Assembly (NCBI RefSeq): GCF_001294455.1
Contig: NZ_LIKT01000004.1
Span: 186,001-250,000, forward strand
DNA length: 64,000 nt
Reading direction: 5' to 3'
From: Phaeobacter sp. 11ANDIMAR09
GTDB lineage: Bacteria; Pseudomonadota; Alphaproteobacteria; Rhodobacterales; Rhodobacteraceae
The number at the start of each line of letters is the position of its first letter. Within the stretch, counting starts at the first letter, position 1. The notes beneath the pieces were generated by a model. It saw nothing but the letters and a program-made list of their open reading frames with translations. It ran no database searches and was not told where the DNA came from. Shown in pieces: positions 61,633 to 64,000 of this stretch. The position numbers and the translations under genes are program-made.

Positions 61633-62410
61633 TGAGGCTGCCCTCCGGCTGCAAGGCTGCCAGCGCCGGGCGCAGCAGGGTCAATAGCTCTTCTGCCATC
61701 TGGGCTTCCTCTTCTGGGCTGCGCAGCAGATCATTGCGCACTTCGATCATCACATTGGCCAATCCGTTATCCAGACCATGCAGTTGCAACGAGTGGGTGA
61801 CACCGTCTTCGGGCCCATAGGGTTCATTGCGCTCCACTCGCCGCTGCGACAGGGCAGGGGCCTGCGCGAGCATGGCATCGGCAAACCGGCTGTCGCTGTC
61901 GTGCAGAATGCCGATCTCCACCGCGCGGGGGCTGCCGTAATAGACGGGGGTAAAGCTGTGCACGGTGATCAAAGCGGTATGCAGCCCTGCCGCCTTGCGG
62001 GTTTCTACCATTTGGCTGACAGCTTCAACAAAGGGGCGATAGACCGTTTGAATGCGTTCCGCGCGCTGCGCGACCGTCAGGTCCCGATTGCCAGGCACCT
62101 CGATCAGCTCGGATTTCTCCGGCATTGCCGATGCGGCTTCTGGCGGGCGATTGCAGTCATAAACCAGACGGGACACGCAGGAGGCAATCAGGGGCGAATT
62201 CAAAGCATCGGCGAGCGCCTGCGCCACCGCCCGTGCGCCCGGATCCCAAGCTGCATGGCTTTGGCGATCCGCCTCGGCCAACCCCAGATTGCCGTAGCGC
62301 TGCGGGATATGGTGACTGGCATGCTCGCACAGGATCAAGGCCCCACCGCGCCCTGCGCCGTTGTAGACTTCATATGCCGCGTCGCGAGCTTTGGAATCGC
62401 TCAAAACCAT
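61625..62410 (-). CDS. N-formylglutamate amidohydrolase family protein
   Basis: 261 residues of the FGase family. Zinc-site-type segments: LILCEHASHHIPQ at the N-terminus, HAAWDPGARAVAQAL, RLVYDCNRPPEA and TVHSFTPVYYG. Classical members cut N-formylglutamate in histidine catabolism, but no hut genes are present. In this operon the enzyme may instead hydrolyse a gamma-glutamyl amide made by the GS-like ligase; that is inference. First gene of the leftward unit and divergent from the RpiR regulator. Confidence 0.88.
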   Translation of the reverse strand: MVLSDSKARDAAYEVYNGAGRGGALILCEHASHHIPQRYGNLGLAEADRQSHAAWDPGARAVAQALADALNSPLIASCVSRLVYDCNRPPEAASAMPEKSELIEVPGNRDLTVAQRAERIQTVYRPFVEAVSQMVETRKAAGLHTALITVHSFTPVYYGSPRAVEIGILHDSDSRFADAMLAQAPALSQRRVERNEPYGPEDGVTHSLQLHGLDNGLANVMIEVRNDLLRSPEEEAQMAEELLTLLRPALAALQPEGSLSA

Positions 62411-62593
62411 TCACCTCTCTCCATTTTGGAAAAATCTTTTCATGAAGGGATATTTCTGTCAATATAATTTCAGGAGAGATTTTTACTGTGCTGGCAATGG
62501 CAGCGTCTGTTCGTCTATATGCTGCGCCTATTGCCCGTTTTTTGATCGGCCAGGTGATCCAGTGTTTGGATTGCCAAAGGGAGGAGCCCCGCC
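62411..62593. promoter_or_regulatory. AT-rich divergent promoter of the amidohydrolase/TRAP unit and rpiR-like gene
   Basis: 183 bp separating divergent starts. The left half is AT-rich and contains the palindrome TTCATGAA (62439-62446) and an AAAAATCT ... AGATTTTT pairing (62430-62487). These are candidate operators for the RpiR-family protein. No individual promoter box is assigned. Confidence 0.45.
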
Positions 62594-63466
62594 TTGACCA
62601 AACCGCCCCTGACCGTCCGCGAGCTGATCCGCCAGCAATATGCAACCCTGACCCAATCAGAGCGTAAGTTCGCCAATTCCTTGCTGGAAAACTATCCGGC
62701 TGCCGGGCTTGCCTCGATCACCATCGTTGCGTCGAATGCGGATGTCTCGACACCCACGGTGGCGCGGATGGTGCAAAAGCTGGGGTTCAAGGGCTATCCG
62801 CAGTTCCATCAGGCGTTGCTGAAGGAGCTGGAAGCCAAGGTCTCGGGGCCGACACAGCGCCGCGAGAACTGGGCCTCGGAGGCCCCGGAGGGTCATCTGC
62901 TGAACAGATTTGCACAGGCGGTGACGGATAACCTTGGTCAGACTTTTTCCAATGTCGATTCCGAGCAGTTCGATGCGGCGGTGCGCCAGCTCGCCAATAC
63001 CGATGGGCGCCTGTATGTCGTTGGCGGCCGCATTACCCGGGCATTGGCGGATTACGCTTTTACCCATTTTCAGGCGATCCGGCAGCGGGTCACCCATATG
63101 ACCTCGTCTTCCGCCACCTGGCCGCATTATGTGTTGGACATGGAGGCCGGGGACACGCTGTTGATGTTTGACGTGCGCCGCTATGAAACCAATCTTCAGC
63201 GCCTGGCTGAGCTGGCCGCCGAACGGGGCGTCAAAGTGGTGCTGATCACCGATCAATGGGCCAGCCCAGTGGCGGGCGTGGCTGAATTTGCTTTTAACTG
63301 CTGGGTTGAAATCCCCTCGGCCTGGGATTCCAATATTTCCACCATGATGCTGTTGGAGGCGATGATTGCCGCCACCCAGGAGGAAAGCTGGGATAAGACC
63401 AAGGATCGCTATGACCGCCTGGACGAGCTCTTTGATATGACGAGACTGTTTCGAAAATTTTCCTGA
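62594..63466 (+). CDS. MurR/RpiR-family transcriptional regulator
   Basis: 290 residues, TTG start with GGGAGGAG at 62579-62586. The N-terminal HTH_6 domain has LTQSERKFANSLLENYPAAG and SNADVSTPTVARMVQKLGFKGYPQF. The C-terminal SIS domain (about 125-260) contains RLYVVGGRITRALADYAFTHF and DTLLMFDVRRYETN, where sugar-phosphate-binding serines of classic members are replaced, suggesting a different ligand. Divergent from the amidohydrolase-TRAP-GS-ALDH-ADH unit, which it probably controls. Confidence 0.92.
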   Translation: MTKPPLTVRELIRQQYATLTQSERKFANSLLENYPAAGLASITIVASNADVSTPTVARMVQKLGFKGYPQFHQALLKELEAKVSGPTQRRENWASEAPEGHLLNRFAQAVTDNLGQTFSNVDSEQFDAAVRQLANTDGRLYVVGGRITRALADYAFTHFQAIRQRVTHMTSSSATWPHYVLDMEAGDTLLMFDVRRYETNLQRLAELAAERGVKVVLITDQWASPVAGVAEFAFNCWVEIPSAWDSNISTMMLLEAMIAATQEESWDKTKDRYDRLDELFDMTRLFRKFS

Positions 63467-63576
63467 AAGCCTTTGCCCGCCCAGGGCGCGGCGCATGGAC
63501 AGAAGCGAAGGCTTGGGGCAGTCTGAGCTGGACCGCTGTGTTTCTTCTGCGGCGTTTTTATTGAGGTGAAGAAGTG

Positions 63577-63939
63577 ATGTTGAATCCCCCTGTTTTCCTG
63601 TCGGCTGTTGTCTTGGCTTTGGCGGGCGGTCTCGCAACGCCCTTGGCCGCGGCCCCGTTGAGCCAAATCCTGGCGCAATCTCCGCTCAAGCCTGGAGATT
63701 TTGACGCCATGCGTGCGGCGGAGCGGGCGCTCTATGGGGCTGTGGGCACCCGCAGTGGCAGCTCTGTCAAATGGTCCAACCCGGAAACCAGTGCGCATGG
63801 TGCGGTGAAGGTGACGGGCAGCAAGGGCGGGTGCCTGTCTCTGCGCCACACGGCCTTTCCTGGTGGCGCTTCAGCTGCGCGCAAAATTGATCGCAAGTTC
63901 TGCAAATCTGCCAGTGGCCAGTGGTTGCTTTCTGAGTAA
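63577..63939 (+). CDS. Small secreted protein, similar to 17-kDa surface-antigen-like family
   Basis: 120 residues from ATG 63577 (GAGGTGAAG upstream; GTG 63574 also in frame). A Sec signal (FLSAVVLALAGGLATPLAAA) is followed by a short mature part. SSVKWSNPETSAHGAVKV and paired cysteines in GGCLSLRH and KFCKSASGQWLLSE recall the C-terminal part of 17-kDa surface-antigen-like proteins (pattern W.NP.TG..G and C ... G.W). Probably periplasmic or outer-membrane associated with one disulfide. Function unknown; followed by its own terminator. Confidence 0.75.
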   Translation: MLNPPVFLSAVVLALAGGLATPLAAAPLSQILAQSPLKPGDFDAMRAAERALYGAVGTRSGSSVKWSNPETSAHGAVKVTGSKGGCLSLRHTAFPGGASAARKIDRKFCKSASGQWLLSE

Positions 63940-63964
63940 GCCTGGTCTTTGATCCGGCCCATGT

Positions 63965-63996
63965 GCCCCGGCGCTTGAGGCTGGGGCCTCTCTTTT
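63965..63996 (+). terminator. Intrinsic terminator after the small secreted protein gene
   Basis: Stem GCCCCGGC / GCTGGGGC (63965-63972, 63980-63987; one G-T pair), loop GCTTGAG, then CTCTCTTTT. It ends the last gene of the window. Confidence 0.7.
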
Positions 63997-64000
63997 CACA

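Noticed and set aside
1-64000. Genomic island, prophage or insertion sequence
   Set aside because: No integrase, transposase, phage gene, tRNA-linked direct repeat or marked composition change was found; the accessory character comes from catabolic operons only.
1-64000. CRISPR array, tRNA or rRNA genes
   Set aside because: No regularly spaced direct repeats, tRNA-like cloverleaf or rRNA sequence was seen on either strand; the folds at 36.1 kb lack tRNA-conserved elements.

Overview
The window is GC-rich, densely coded DNA from what looks like a marine alphaproteobacterium of the Rhodobacterales (Roseobacter group). The assignment rests on family content: a DUF6505/DUF3305/DUF3306-linked formate dehydrogenase locus, tripartite (TTT), TRAP and phosphonate transporters, a Rhodobacterales-type 'GCCTCCGGCGGGAATATTT' intergenic element, many ATGA gene overlaps and GTG/TTG starts. 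There is no rRNA, tRNA, CRISPR array, integrase, transposase or phage gene. It reads as ordinary chromosome or chromid sequence rich in catabolic genes.

Layout. (1) 1-6.9 kb: an AtuA-family protein (5' end outside the window), both subunits of a biotin-dependent acyl-CoA carboxylase, a nitronate monooxygenase-like flavoprotein and a GntR/FCD regulator, probably one acyl-CoA degradation operon. (2) 7-12.9 kb: a class I glutamine amidotransferase divergent from a cytochrome P450, a glutamine-synthetase-like ligase, a class III aminotransferase and an IclR regulator. (3) 13-18.9 kb: a TctC-TctB-TctA carboxylate transporter followed by an aldehyde dehydrogenase and a Tm-1-like (UPF0261) protein. 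(4) 19.3-27.8 kb: a complete beta-oxidation operon resembling the pim (dicarboxylate/pimeloyl-CoA) operon: hydratase/dehydrogenase fusion, thiolase, two tandem acyl-CoA dehydrogenases, thioesterase, crotonase and acyl-CoA ligase. (5) 27.9-30.9 kb: a haem-c-containing chemoreceptor and ribulose-phosphate epimerase. (6) 31-35.9 kb: phosphonate ABC transporter phnCDE1E2 plus a hexapeptide acetyltransferase.

(7) 36.2-51.9 kb: a formate dehydrogenase locus. Accessory genes run leftward (4Fe-4S protein, Mrp/ApbC, ligase-like protein, DUF6505). DUF3305, DUF3306, a TorD-type chaperone, a small TAT protein and FdhA-FdhB-FdhC run rightward, followed by an NtrC-type response regulator without the GAFTGA loop and a convergent sensor kinase. 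(8) 52-54.2 kb: gap divergent from a LacI-family regulator, with a twin palindromic operator between them. (9) 54.3-63.5 kb: iron alcohol dehydrogenase, aldehyde dehydrogenase, gamma-glutamyl ligase-like GS, TRAP transporter, N-formylglutamate-amidohydrolase-like enzyme and an RpiR regulator. Together these suggest an uptake and gamma-glutamylation route for an amine or amino alcohol. (10) A small secreted protein closes the window.

Most worth following up: the gamma-glutamyl amine cassette, a probable attenuator or sRNA terminator ahead of the fdh operon, the sigma-54-loop-less formate regulator, the haem-c chemoreceptor, a run of strong hairpins at 35.95-36.2 kb, and strong hairpins directly after all three solute-binding-protein genes.
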